From NCBI RefSeq assembly GCF_001673405.1, contig NZ_LZLV01000143.1, forward strand, positions 45,538-109,537: 64,000 nucleotides of DNA, given 5' to 3'. This DNA is from Mycobacterium sp. 1245111.1. GTDB taxonomy: Bacteria > Actinomycetota > Actinomycetes > Mycobacteriales > Mycobacteriaceae. Both the position numbers and the translations under genes were made by a program. The notes under the pieces were generated by a model that saw only the letters and a program-made list of their open reading frames with translations, ran no database searches and had not been told where the DNA came from. Below are positions 9,469 through 17,603 of this stretch, one piece after another (position 1 is the first letter of the stretch; each line of letters begins with the position of its first letter).

Positions 9469-10790
9469 GCTTTCACTCCGTCTGCCTCGAGCATGGACAG
9501 CTTGGGGTCGAACGGACAGCCGCCGCCCTCGATGTGTGCGACGTATTCGTCGCGGAAGAATTTGATCGACGATGCGACCGGGCTCGCCGCACCATCACCC
9601 AAGGCGCAGAACGACTTTCCGAGAATCGCATCGGCGATGTCCTCGAGCTTGTCGAGGTCTGCGGGGGTGCCTTGACCGTTTTCCAGACGGTGGTAGATCT
9701 GGCCCAACCAGAACGTGCCCTCGCGGCACGGCGTGCACTTGCCACACGACTCGTGCTTGTAGAAGTCGGTCCAGCGGCTGACCGCACGTACCACGCAGGT
9801 GGTCTCGTCGAAGATCTCGAGCGCCTTGGTGCCCAGCATCGACCCGACCGATCCGACGCCCTCGTAATCCAGTGGCACGTCGAGGTGTTCGTCGGTGAGC
9901 AGCGGTGTCGACGATCCGCCGGGCGTCCAGAACTTCAGTTTGTGTCCGGCCCGCACGCCGCCGGCGTAGTCGAGCAGCTCACGCAGTGTGATGCCGAGCG
10001 GCGCCTCGTACTGACCGGGTTTGGTGACATGGCCCGACAGCGAATACAGCGTGTAGCCAGGCGATTTCTCACTGCCCATGGAGCGGAACCAGTCCACACC
10101 GTTGAGTACGATCGACGGGACGCTGGCGATGGTCTCGACGTTGTTGATCACCGTCGGGCACCCGTACAGGCCGGCGACCGCGGGGAACGGCGGACGCAGA
10201 CGCGGCTGGCCGCGACGGCCTTCCAGCGAGTCCAGCAGCGCGGTTTCCTCGCCGCAGATGTAGGCACCGGCACCGGCATGGACCACCAGTTCCAGGTCGT
10301 AGCCCGACCCGGCGATGTTATGGCCCAGGTAGCCGTTGGCGTACGCCTCGGCGACGGCGTTCTGCAGGCGCCGGAGCACGGGCAGCACCTCACCGCGGAC
10401 GTAGATGAAGGCGTGACTTGCCCGGATCGCGTAGGACGCGATGATGACGCCCTCGACGAGTACGTGCGGGGTGGCCAGCATCAGCGGGATGTCTTTGCAC
10501 GTACCGGGTTCCGACTCGTCGGCGTTGACCACCAGGTAGTGCGGTTTGGCGGCGGCGCCGCTGTCGCCCTGCGGGATGAATGACCACTTGGTCCCGGTCG
10601 AGAAGCCTGCTCCGCCGCGACCACGCAGCCCGGAGTCCTTGACGGCCGAGATGACGGCGTCGGGCTCCATTTTCAAGGCCTTGTCCAGCGCCTTGTAGCC
10701 GTCGTTGCGCCGATAGGTTTCCAGCGTCCACGATTCGGGGTCGTCCCAGAATCGGCTCAGCACCGGCGCCAGCGGTGTCGATGACCCCAT
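9465..10790 (-). CDS. nuoF: NADH-quinone oxidoreductase subunit F (FMN, NADH site)
   Basis: NADH-oxidising flavoprotein subunit, 441 residues. The Gly-rich FMN/NADH site GLRGRGGAGFSTGTKW lies at about residues 55-69, the NADESEPGTCKD segment follows, and the [4Fe-4S] N3 motif ESCGKCTPCREGT is near the C-terminus. The ATG at 10790 shares one base with the nuoE stop (TAATG). The frame is open to 11081 upstream, but that part overlaps nuoE and looks non-coding. Confidence 0.97.
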   Translation of the reverse strand: MGSSTPLAPVLSRFWDDPESWTLETYRRNDGYKALDKALKMEPDAVISAVKDSGLRGRGGAGFSTGTKWSFIPQGDSGAAAKPHYLVVNADESEPGTCKDIPLMLATPHVLVEGVIIASYAIRASHAFIYVRGEVLPVLRRLQNAVAEAYANGYLGHNIAGSGYDLELVVHAGAGAYICGEETALLDSLEGRRGQPRLRPPFPAVAGLYGCPTVINNVETIASVPSIVLNGVDWFRSMGSEKSPGYTLYSLSGHVTKPGQYEAPLGITLRELLDYAGGVRAGHKLKFWTPGGSSTPLLTDEHLDVPLDYEGVGSVGSMLGTKALEIFDETTCVVRAVSRWTDFYKHESCGKCTPCREGTFWLGQIYHRLENGQGTPADLDKLEDIADAILGKSFCALGDGAASPVASSIKFFRDEYVAHIEGGGCPFDPKLSMLEADGVKA

Positions 10791-11560
10791 TACGTGGCCT
10801 CCCCTGCGGGCGGTGCGGTCATGTTGTGCTCCTTGGCCACCTGAAGGCCGGCCAGCGTCGCCGCGCCGGCACCACCCTGGCCCTCGTCGGGCCGCGGATC
10901 GGGGAAGCCGGCCAGGATCCGCTCGGCTTCCTTGAACGTGCACAGGTTTCCGCGGGTGGGGGCCGGGGGATTGCCAGAACGCAGACCGTCGACCAGCGTG
11001 CGCGCCGATTCGACGGTCTGGTTGTCGTAGAACTCCCAGTTGACCATCACCACTGGCGCGAAGTCGCACGCGGCGTTGCACTCGATGTGCTGCAGGGTGA
11101 CCGATCCGTCGTCGGTGGTCTCGTCATTGCCGATGCCGAGATGGTCTTTGAGCGCGTCGAAAATCGCGTCGCCGCCCATCACCGCGCACAGCGTGTTCGT
11201 ACACACGCCGACCAGGTACTCGCCGGTGGGTCCGCGCCTGTACATGGTGTAAAAGCTTGCAACAGCGGCGACTTCGGCTCCGGTCAATCCGAGCTGTGCG
11301 CTGCAGAACTCCACGCCGGCCGGTGTCACGTAGCCGTCTTGCGCCTGGACCAGGTGCAGCAGTGGCAGCAGCGCCGAGCGCGGGCTCGGGTAGCGGCTGA
11401 TGATCTCCTTGGCGTCGACCTCGAGTCGCGCCTGCACGTCGGCCGGATACGACTTGGGTGCGCCGTCGGTGACGAACTGGCCGGGCTCCTCCGGGGGCGG
11501 CCCAAGCCGGAGGAACACCCGCTCGCCGTTGCTGGCGCCGGGATTTAATGCTTCAGTCAT
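10790..11560 (-). CDS. nuoE: NADH-quinone oxidoreductase subunit E ([2Fe-2S])
   Basis: Thioredoxin-like [2Fe-2S] subunit (cluster N1a), 256 residues. The four cluster Cys are in VGVCTNTLCAVMGG and HIECNAACDFAPV. It is longer than the E. coli protein because of N- and C-terminal hydrophilic extensions, as in other mycobacteria. The ATG at 11560 overlaps the nuoD stop (ATGA). Confidence 0.96.
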   Translation of the reverse strand: MTEALNPGASNGERVFLRLGPPPEEPGQFVTDGAPKSYPADVQARLEVDAKEIISRYPSPRSALLPLLHLVQAQDGYVTPAGVEFCSAQLGLTGAEVAAVASFYTMYRRGPTGEYLVGVCTNTLCAVMGGDAIFDALKDHLGIGNDETTDDGSVTLQHIECNAACDFAPVVMVNWEFYDNQTVESARTLVDGLRSGNPPAPTRGNLCTFKEAERILAGFPDPRPDEGQGGAGAATLAGLQVAKEHNMTAPPAGEAT

Positions 11561-12852
11561 CGGTCCACCCCGCCCATCACCGGATCGATGCTGGCCACCG
11601 CGGTGATGACGTCGGCGACCATCCCGCCCTCGCACATCGCGCCGACGGCTTGCAGGTTCGTGAACGAGGGGTCGCGGTAGTGCACGCGGTAGGGGCGGGT
11701 GCCGCCGTCGCTGACCATGTGCACACCCAGCTCGCCGCGCGGCGATTCGATCGCGACGTAGACCTGTCCGGCCGGAACGCGGATGCCCTCGGTGACCAGC
11801 TTGAAGTGGTGGATCAGCGCCTCCATCGAGCCGGTCATGATCTTCTCGATGTGCTCCGGCGCGTTACCGAGGCCATCCGGGCCCACCTTCAGGTCGGCGG
11901 GCCAGGCGATCTTGCGGTCCTCGATCATGGTCGGCCCGGGCTTCAGCTTGTCGAGGCACTGCTCGACGATCTTGACCGACTCCCACATTTCCTTGACGCG
12001 AATGATGTAGCGGCCGTAGGAATCACAGCCGTCGTCGGTGATCACGTCGAATTCGTAGTTCTCGTATCCGCAGTAGGGCTCGGCCTTGCGGAGGTCGTGC
12101 GGCAACCCCGTGCTGCGCAGGATCGGCCCAGTGATGCCCAGTGCCATGCAGCCGGTGAGGTCCAGGTAGCCGACGTCCTTGGTGCGGGCCTTCCATATCG
12201 CGCTCTCATTGAGCAGATCGCCCATCTCGCGCAGTGCGACCTTCAAATCCTTGAGGGCATTGGCGATTTCGGTCTTCGCATCGGGCGGCAGGTCCTGCGA
12301 GACCCCGCCGGGACGGATGTAGCCGCTGTTCATCCGGAGGCCGGTGATGTATTCGAACAGCGTGAGGCAGATCTCGCGGCCCTTGAAGCCGGTGAACATC
12401 GGTGTCATCGCGCCCAACTCCATGCCGCCGGTCGCCAAAGCGACCAGATGCGAGGAGATTCGGTTGAGCTCCATCATCATCACCCGGATGACGTTGACCC
12501 GCTCGGGGATCTCGTCGGTGATGCCCAGCAGCTTCTCCACGCCGAGGCAGAATGCGGTTTCGTTGAAAAACGGTGACAGGTAGTCCATTCGGGTCACGAA
12601 GGTGACGCCCTGCGTCCAGTATCGGTATTCGAGGTTCTTCTCGATTCCGGTGTGCAGGTAGCCGATTCCGCATCGGGCGTCGGTGACGGTCTCGCCCTCG
12701 ATCTCGAGGATCAGTCGCAGCACGCCATGCGTGGACGGGTGCTGTGGACCCATGTTGACGACGATCCGCTCGCCGGGTTCGCCCTTGCGGCGGGCTTCCT
12801 CGACAATCTTGTCCCAGTCCTGCCCGCCGAGGGTTACGAGTGTTTCGGTCAT
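11557..12852 (-). CDS. nuoD: NADH-quinone oxidoreductase subunit D
   Basis: Peripheral 49-kDa-type subunit that forms the quinone site with NuoB, related to the large subunit of NiFe hydrogenases. It has 431 residues. Conserved features seen are NMGPQHPSTHGVLRL near residue 32, the RMDYLSPFFNETAF region, and the C-terminal ESPRGELGVHMVSDGG. NuoC and NuoD are separate genes here, not fused. The ATG at 12852 shares one base with the nuoC stop. Confidence 0.97.
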   Translation of the reverse strand: MTETLVTLGGQDWDKIVEEARRKGEPGERIVVNMGPQHPSTHGVLRLILEIEGETVTDARCGIGYLHTGIEKNLEYRYWTQGVTFVTRMDYLSPFFNETAFCLGVEKLLGITDEIPERVNVIRVMMMELNRISSHLVALATGGMELGAMTPMFTGFKGREICLTLFEYITGLRMNSGYIRPGGVSQDLPPDAKTEIANALKDLKVALREMGDLLNESAIWKARTKDVGYLDLTGCMALGITGPILRSTGLPHDLRKAEPYCGYENYEFDVITDDGCDSYGRYIIRVKEMWESVKIVEQCLDKLKPGPTMIEDRKIAWPADLKVGPDGLGNAPEHIEKIMTGSMEALIHHFKLVTEGIRVPAGQVYVAIESPRGELGVHMVSDGGTRPYRVHYRDPSFTNLQAVGAMCEGGMVADVITAVASIDPVMGGVDR

Positions 12853-13592
12853 CAGTTGTAGGACCTCCGCTGATCGGGCGGGGGAATCTTCGCTCCCTTG
12901 TATTCCACTGGGACACCGCCGAGCGGGTAGTCCTTGCGCTGGGGATGTCCCTCCCAGTCGTCGGGCATCTCGATACGGGTCAGCGACGGGTGGCCGTCAA
13001 AGATGATGCCGAAGAAGTCGTAGGTCTCGCGCTCATGCCAGTCGTTGGTCGGGTAGATCCCGAACAGCGACGGGATGTGCGGATCACCATCGGGCGCAGC
13101 CACTTCCAGGCGGACGCGGCGGTTGTGGGTGATCGAGTTCAGCGGGTACACCGCGTGCAACTCGCGGCCGGTTTCGTCCGGGTAGTGCACGCCGCTGACA
13201 CCCAGGCACAGCTCGAAGCGCAACCCCGGGTCGTCACGCAGCCGGCGTGCGACCTGTGGCAGCAACTCGCGGCGCACATGCAGCGTCAGCTCGTTGCGGT
13301 ACACGACGACTTTCTCGATCGCGTCGGCGAATTCGACGTCGTCGTCGGTCTTCAGCGCCTCGGTCAGCCGGTCGACGACTTCGTCGAAATAGAAGCCGTA
13401 GGGGCGGGGGCTGCCCTCGTCGATGGTGACCTGGCGAACCAGTCGCCCGTAGCCGGAGGTGTCACCACTGCCGCGGACGCCGAACATGCCGCGGCGCACA
13501 GCGATCCGGTCGGCATCCGACGGGCTGGTGCCGACGGGAGGCCCGCCGACCTCGCTGGCCGCGCGAGCGGGGTCGTGTTCCGGTGAGCTCAT
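12852..13592 (-). CDS. nuoC: NADH-quinone oxidoreductase subunit C
   Basis: Peripheral 30-kDa-type subunit of complex I, 246 residues. The signature HERETYDFFGIIFDGHPSLTR is at about residues 186-206 and is followed by PDDWEGHPQRKDYPLGG. A hydrophilic N-terminal extension of about 60 residues (SSPEHDPARAASEVGGPPVG) is typical of actinobacterial NuoC. The ATG at 13592 overlaps the nuoB stop (ATGA). Confidence 0.96.
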   Translation of the reverse strand: MSSPEHDPARAASEVGGPPVGTSPSDADRIAVRRGMFGVRGSGDTSGYGRLVRQVTIDEGSPRPYGFYFDEVVDRLTEALKTDDDVEFADAIEKVVVYRNELTLHVRRELLPQVARRLRDDPGLRFELCLGVSGVHYPDETGRELHAVYPLNSITHNRRVRLEVAAPDGDPHIPSLFGIYPTNDWHERETYDFFGIIFDGHPSLTRIEMPDDWEGHPQRKDYPLGGVPVEYKGAKIPPPDQRRSYN

Positions 13593-14143
13593 CGCAGCAG
13601 CCCCAGATGCTCGATCGTCGGCCGCGCGGCGAGGGCCGCCTGCTCGGCCTCGGCGATGGCCTGCTCGCGGTTGACGCCGAGCGGCATCTCCTGGATCTTG
13701 TCGTGCAACTTGAGGATTGCGTACAGCAGCATCTCGGGGCGCGGCGGGCAGCCGGGCAGGTAAATGTCAACCGGCACAACGTGGTCGACGCCCTGCACGA
13801 TCGCGTAGTTGTTGAACATGCCGCCGGACGAGGCGCACACACCCATCGAGAGCACCCACTTGGGCTCGGCCATCTGGTCGTAGATCTGACGCAGCACCGG
13901 TGCCATCTTCTGGCTGACGCGGCCGGCGACGATCATCAGGTCGGCCTGACGCGGTGTTGCCGAAAACCGCTCCATGCCAAACCGGGCGATGTCGAAACGT
14001 GGGCCCGCGGTGGCCATCATCTCGATCGCGCAGCAAGCCAGGCCGAACGTGGCCGGCCACAGCGAGCTCTTGCGAAAATATCCGGCCAGTTGCTCGACGG
14101 TGGTCAGCAAGAAGCCGCTGGGGAGTTTTTCTTCGATGCCCAC
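13589..14143 (-). CDS. nuoB: NADH-quinone oxidoreductase subunit B ([4Fe-4S] N2)
   Basis: Subunit carrying cluster N2, the last iron-sulfur centre before quinone. It has 184 residues. The cluster ligands are the tandem Cys37-Cys38 in FGLACCAIEM, Cys103 in SMGVCASSGG and Cys132 in LPGCPPRPE. The start ATG at 14143 lies 7 bp downstream of the nuoA stop, consistent with translational coupling. Confidence 0.97.
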   Translation of the reverse strand: MGIEEKLPSGFLLTTVEQLAGYFRKSSLWPATFGLACCAIEMMATAGPRFDIARFGMERFSATPRQADLMIVAGRVSQKMAPVLRQIYDQMAEPKWVLSMGVCASSGGMFNNYAIVQGVDHVVPVDIYLPGCPPRPEMLLYAILKLHDKIQEMPLGVNREQAIAEAEQAALAARPTIEHLGLLR

Positions 14144-14150
14144 GATTACC

Positions 14151-14528
14151 TCAATCCCACGTCAATCCGCCGCGGCGCCACACGTAGGCGTAGGCCACGA
14201 AGACGGTGAGCATGAACACCACCATCTCGATCAGCGCGAACAGCCCCAGTTGGTCGTAGCTGACCGCCCACGGGTACAGAAACACGATTTCGATGTCGAA
14301 GACGATGAACAGCATCGCGGTCAGGTAATACTTGACCGGGAACCGCTGCCCGCTGCCCGCGTGGGGAGCATTGGCCGGCTGATCGCTGGGCTCGATCCCG
14401 CATTCGTAAGCCTCCAGCTTCGCCCGGTTGTAGCGCGACGGGCCGGTGATCTGCGCGAGTGCGACCGAGCCGAGCGCGAAAGCTGCGGCGATCCCTCCGA
14501 GAACGAGAATGGGTAGGTAGAGATTCAT
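14151..14528 (-). CDS. nuoA: NADH-quinone oxidoreductase subunit A
   Basis: First gene of the operon, a three-helix membrane subunit of 125 residues. The conserved loop YECGIEPS and the acidic helix FIVFDIEIVFLYPWAV are both present. I chose the ATG at 14528 (MNLYLPILVLGG). A start seven codons upstream would add the basic stretch MRKRRRG, not expected in the family. A GTGAGGAAG-type purine-rich site lies a little upstream. Confidence 0.96.
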   Translation of the reverse strand: MNLYLPILVLGGIAAAFALGSVALAQITGPSRYNRAKLEAYECGIEPSDQPANAPHAGSGQRFPVKYYLTAMLFIVFDIEIVFLYPWAVSYDQLGLFALIEMVVFMLTVFVAYAYVWRRGGLTWD

Positions 14529-14808
14529 CCCGCGACGACGCTTCCTCACTCTGGTTTAGGGCTGGACTGTGAGCGCAACCACAGCCTAGCGACCGTGTGT
14601 GGTCGGGCGCTCAGCAGGTTAGATGTGACCTCAACCACAGCTTGACGACCGGTGAACGCAACGAGACAGGCGCCATGGAGCCGATCAGGCGAAAAGCGCG
14701 AAGTATTAAGAGTGCAAAGCGCTTTGACTCATTTTCGAGACGCGATTCAGTCAGGAATTCGGCCCGCCCAAAAGACTGACCGTGCCGGATTTCGGAGTCG
14801 GTTCCCGG
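14529..14808. promoter_or_regulatory. nuo operon upstream region with direct repeats
   Basis: This 280 bp gene-free stretch separates nuoA from the upstream receiver gene and must contain the nuo promoter. It holds two imperfect 28 bp direct repeats (14568-14595 and 14624-14651, 23 of 28 identical, start-to-start 56 bp) and a perfect 12 bp palindrome, CAAAGCGCTTTG, at 14715-14726. On the minus strand a TAATAC hexamer lies just downstream of the palindrome and could be a -10 box. No ORF with coding character is seen. The promoter assignment is an inference. Confidence 0.5.
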
Positions 14809-15207
14809 CTACCGCACCGGGGTGCGCAGCAACTCGAGAACAGTCCTGCTCAGCCGGATCGGATCGATCGGGTGGGGGACAGCAGCCTCGGCGCGTGACC
14901 AGCTGGCCAGCCAGGCGTCGTCTTGACGACCGGTCAGCACCACGATCGGGGGCCCGTCGTGGATTTCGTCCTTGAGCTGCTTGGCGAGCCCCATGCCGCC
15001 TTCGGGGGTCGCTTCGCCGTCCAAAATAGCCAGATCAATGCCGCCGGCGTCGACCTGCTGAACCACGACCGGCCCGGTCGCGACCTCGACGTAGCTCAGC
15101 TCGGGCAGGTCGGGGTGCACCCGTTTGCCCAGGGCCGTCATGACGGCCTGCCGGGTGTTGGCGTTGTCGCTGTACACGAGGACCCGCAAGGGGCTGGTGG
15201 CAGACAC
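14809..15207 (-). CDS. atypical response-regulator receiver protein
   Basis: Stand-alone receiver-like domain of 132 residues, in the position of M. tuberculosis Rv3143 next to nuoA. It has the strand LRVLVYSDNANTRQ, a candidate phospho-acceptor Asp63 in LAILDGEATPEGG and Thr92 in VVLTGRQDD. The acidic pocket has a single Asp (Asp14), and the conserved Lys of canonical receivers appears to be His112 (VPHPIDP). No DNA-binding domain follows. It may act as a non-canonical signalling module; a link to respiration is suggested only by location. Confidence 0.8.
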   Translation of the reverse strand: MSATSPLRVLVYSDNANTRQAVMTALGKRVHPDLPELSYVEVATGPVVVQQVDAGGIDLAILDGEATPEGGMGLAKQLKDEIHDGPPIVVLTGRQDDAWLASWSRAEAAVPHPIDPIRLSRTVLELLRTPVR

Positions 15208-15234
15208 GATCCAGATGGTACTGCCCGGCGAGAT

Positions 15235-15771
15235 TTACTGCGGCGCCCGCACGAAGTACGCCTCGGCCGTGACCGTCGCCGTCTTCGCGACCATGCCTAG
15301 CTGGTTCCATCCGATGTCGAACTGATCGCGGTCGATCTGGGTTTTCGTCGTGACTCGTACCGTGCCGCCGCCGAGTGCGCTGACCTGGACCGGCAGCGGG
15401 ACCGGCGCGGTGACGCCCTTGATCGTGAACGTGGCGTGGAGGTTGGCGGCGTCGCCCGTGCCCGGCTCGATGCCGGTCACCTGCACGCTGATCTCCGGAT
15501 ACCGGTCGGCGTCGAAGAAGTCGGCCGACCGCAGGTGCTGGTCGCGTTTGCCGATACCGGTGTGCAGCGACGCTACCTCGACGGCGAGGCGGCCGAAAAT
15601 CGCGCCCTTGCTGGTGATTTGGCCGTCGGCGTTGACGTCGGTGAACCGACCTTTGACGTTGAGCAGGCCCCAGAAGTTCTTGATGCTGAAGCCCACGCTG
15701 GAACGGTCGGGGTCCAGGTTCCACACCCCGGCGGTCTCCGGGTCGTTCAGCAGGGTGTCGACGTCACTCAT
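15235..15771 (-). CDS. YceI family protein
   Basis: A 178-residue protein of the YceI lipocalin-like family, which binds isoprenoid or other amphipathic ligands in characterised members. Family features are WNLDPDRSSVGFSIKNFWGL near the N-terminus, KGRFTDVNADGQI, the RDQHLRSADFFDADRYPEI motif and the late QFDIGWNQLG segment. No signal peptide is visible, so it is likely cytoplasmic. The substrate cannot be told from sequence. Confidence 0.88.
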   Translation of the reverse strand: MSDVDTLLNDPETAGVWNLDPDRSSVGFSIKNFWGLLNVKGRFTDVNADGQITSKGAIFGRLAVEVASLHTGIGKRDQHLRSADFFDADRYPEISVQVTGIEPGTGDAANLHATFTIKGVTAPVPLPVQVSALGGGTVRVTTKTQIDRDQFDIGWNQLGMVAKTATVTAEAYFVRAPQ

Positions 15772-15784
15772 GCGGCGCTCCTCC

Positions 15785-16168
15785 TCAGTTCATGATCGGT
15801 GCGATATCGGCCGGGTCGAAATACTCGTCAATGCGATCGATCAGGTTGTCGGCATTCACCGTGATCACGATGCAGACCCGCAGCGCGATCAACCCGCCGT
15901 TCGTTCCGGTGGCGTGCAAGACGTGCTGCTGGACGAAGCCGCCGGGAAACAACCGACGGTCCAACACCTCATAGCTGCGCTCGGTGGTGACGCGGATGAA
16001 CCATCGCAGCACCTTCATCGCCCGGACTTTGTCGTCGTCACGCTGCGCGCCGGCCCGCCACACCGCGACGTCGTCGGCGAGGATTTGCTCGAGTCGCGCC
16101 TCGTCGCCGCGCTCGATCGTCGCGAACAGATCATCGGCCAGATCGACCACGGCCTCGCTAGCGAGCAT
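15785..16168 (-). CDS. SnoaL/NTF2-like protein
   Basis: A 127-residue protein with the length and pattern of the NTF2/SnoaL-like fold: an N-terminal helix (VVDLADDLFATIERGDEARL), the DDVAVW motif, then strands and a C-terminal IDEYFDPADI. Members include hydratases, isomerases and ligand-binding proteins, so the activity is undefined. It sits 13 bp upstream of the YceI gene on the same strand and probably shares its transcript. Confidence 0.75.
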   Translation of the reverse strand: MLASEAVVDLADDLFATIERGDEARLEQILADDVAVWRAGAQRDDDKVRAMKVLRWFIRVTTERSYEVLDRRLFPGGFVQQHVLHATGTNGGLIALRVCIVITVNADNLIDRIDEYFDPADIAPIMN

Positions 16169-16200
16169 GAGACGACCGTACTCGCTGCCTCGGTGGGGTA

Positions 16201-17439
16201 TCAGAACAGAGTGTTGCAGAACGGGGCGCGGTCAACCCGGAACGCCGCGTCAAGGTTGCGCACAGCGCCGCTGCGTGTCTCGTTGATTCGATTGGCGCGC
16301 AACAGCTCTGATGCTCCGTGCGCGCCGGTGTACATCGTCGCCAGGTCCGCGAGGCCGATTTCGACATCGGCGTCCCCTTCATAGGGCACGCATTTGCCGG
16401 CGCCGTCACGCACTTGAAGCAGGAATCGACCGCCCGACAGGCCGAGTGGGTCGACAATGTCGAGTGCGACGTCGGCATCGGCGCCGTATGTGCGAGCCCC
16501 CAACGCCTCAGGGACATCGTTGATCCTCACCCAAAGCCAGTCGCTCACACCTTTGACCTCAGCGGCACGCGGGTCGGTCAGCTTGAGTTGCAGCGGGTCG
16601 TCAAGCGGCACATCGATGCTGATCTCGTCGAACATCTCCAGCGCCAGCAGCGTTTGCAGCAATTCCGTGTGGGCTTCGTCGGTGATCGCACAGAAGTCCT
16701 CGACGACCGTCGCGCCGAGCGGTGGCCGGAACGCGTGGTTCGATTGGCCGAACACGCGGTAGGTCAAGAAGCCGTCGGGGTGGGTTGTGCAATTCAGCAC
16801 GGATCCGTTACCCCGTTGGGTGGGACGATCTTCCAGGCAGTCATTCCACCAAGCATCATTCCGCTCAACTGCTCCATTCGTTGCAGCACACCATCTTTCG
16901 TAGATTTCGGGCAGGATGTGTCGCGCCGTCGAGGCATTGATCTCGCGAGTGTGGTACTCACGCGGCGCGTCGCGAAGCTTCGCCGCGCGACGGTCGATCG
17001 AGTAGTTCTGACTGTAACTCGCGACGCCTGCACCGACGTTGTCGTACATTTCGGTCTGGGTGGGCACCCCGCATACGATCGGATAGCCGCGATCGATCAG
17101 AATCCCCAGGCCTTTGGCGCTGAGTTCGGCCCAAACACCGCGCCCCTGATGCGTTGTCGCAACGGCGGTCATCGTCAACCACGCAGCGGGCAGACTTGCG
17201 CCACCGGGCACCGTAAGTCGCGAACGATAGATGATCGACGTGCCGACGATGAACGTATCGTCAGGATTCGCCACATCCTCGGCAATCAGAATGTCGTCCA
17301 ACTCGACGCGTTGTTTCCATGCGTTGACGCTGCGCTCGTCGATTGGATCGCCGAACGTGCGCGCCTGGTTCTCATAGACTGCGTCCCAATCCTTTTCGGT
17401 TGGGTGCCGAATGATGATGCCGTCCTGCGTCGTGTTCAT
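16201..17439 (-). CDS. Eis-like GNAT N-acetyltransferase
   Basis: A 412-residue relative of the mycobacterial Eis (enhanced intracellular survival) acetyltransferases: N-terminal GNAT domain, second GNAT-like domain and C-terminal sterol-carrier-like domain. The acetyl-CoA loop is visible in TAVATTHQGRGVW at about residues 91-103. It ends in a C-terminal Phe (CNTLF), as in Eis, where the terminal carboxylate acts as base. The catalytic Tyr of Eis (Tyr126, in the M. tuberculosis motif RFGYG) aligns with Ala137 here (NVGAG), so activity may be altered or lost. It diverges from the MMPL gene. Confidence is for family membership only. Confidence 0.85.
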   Translation of the reverse strand: MNTTQDGIIIRHPTEKDWDAVYENQARTFGDPIDERSVNAWKQRVELDDILIAEDVANPDDTFIVGTSIIYRSRLTVPGGASLPAAWLTMTAVATTHQGRGVWAELSAKGLGILIDRGYPIVCGVPTQTEMYDNVGAGVASYSQNYSIDRRAAKLRDAPREYHTREINASTARHILPEIYERWCAATNGAVERNDAWWNDCLEDRPTQRGNGSVLNCTTHPDGFLTYRVFGQSNHAFRPPLGATVVEDFCAITDEAHTELLQTLLALEMFDEISIDVPLDDPLQLKLTDPRAAEVKGVSDWLWVRINDVPEALGARTYGADADVALDIVDPLGLSGGRFLLQVRDGAGKCVPYEGDADVEIGLADLATMYTGAHGASELLRANRINETRSGAVRNLDAAFRVDRAPFCNTLF

Positions 17440-17603
17440 TGCTTATCCAATTCGCTGTTGGCACTACGATCCGCGGCGATCCTCGTCGTCACGTACCCGT
17501 CAACCGGTTGGTCCAATCAGCGGAAACCGCTACCACCGGTGTCGCGTATCCCGGATCGGGTATGCGCCCCAAGGGCCAGGAACGAATGCGGAGGGACACC
17601 GGG
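17440..17603. promoter_or_regulatory. divergent promoter region, Eis-like gene / MMPL gene
   Basis: A 164 bp region between divergently transcribed genes that must hold both promoters. A strong ribosome-binding site, GGAGGG, lies at 17590-17595, 8 bp before the MMPL ATG at 17604. I see no clear inverted repeat long enough to call an operator. Confidence 0.4.
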
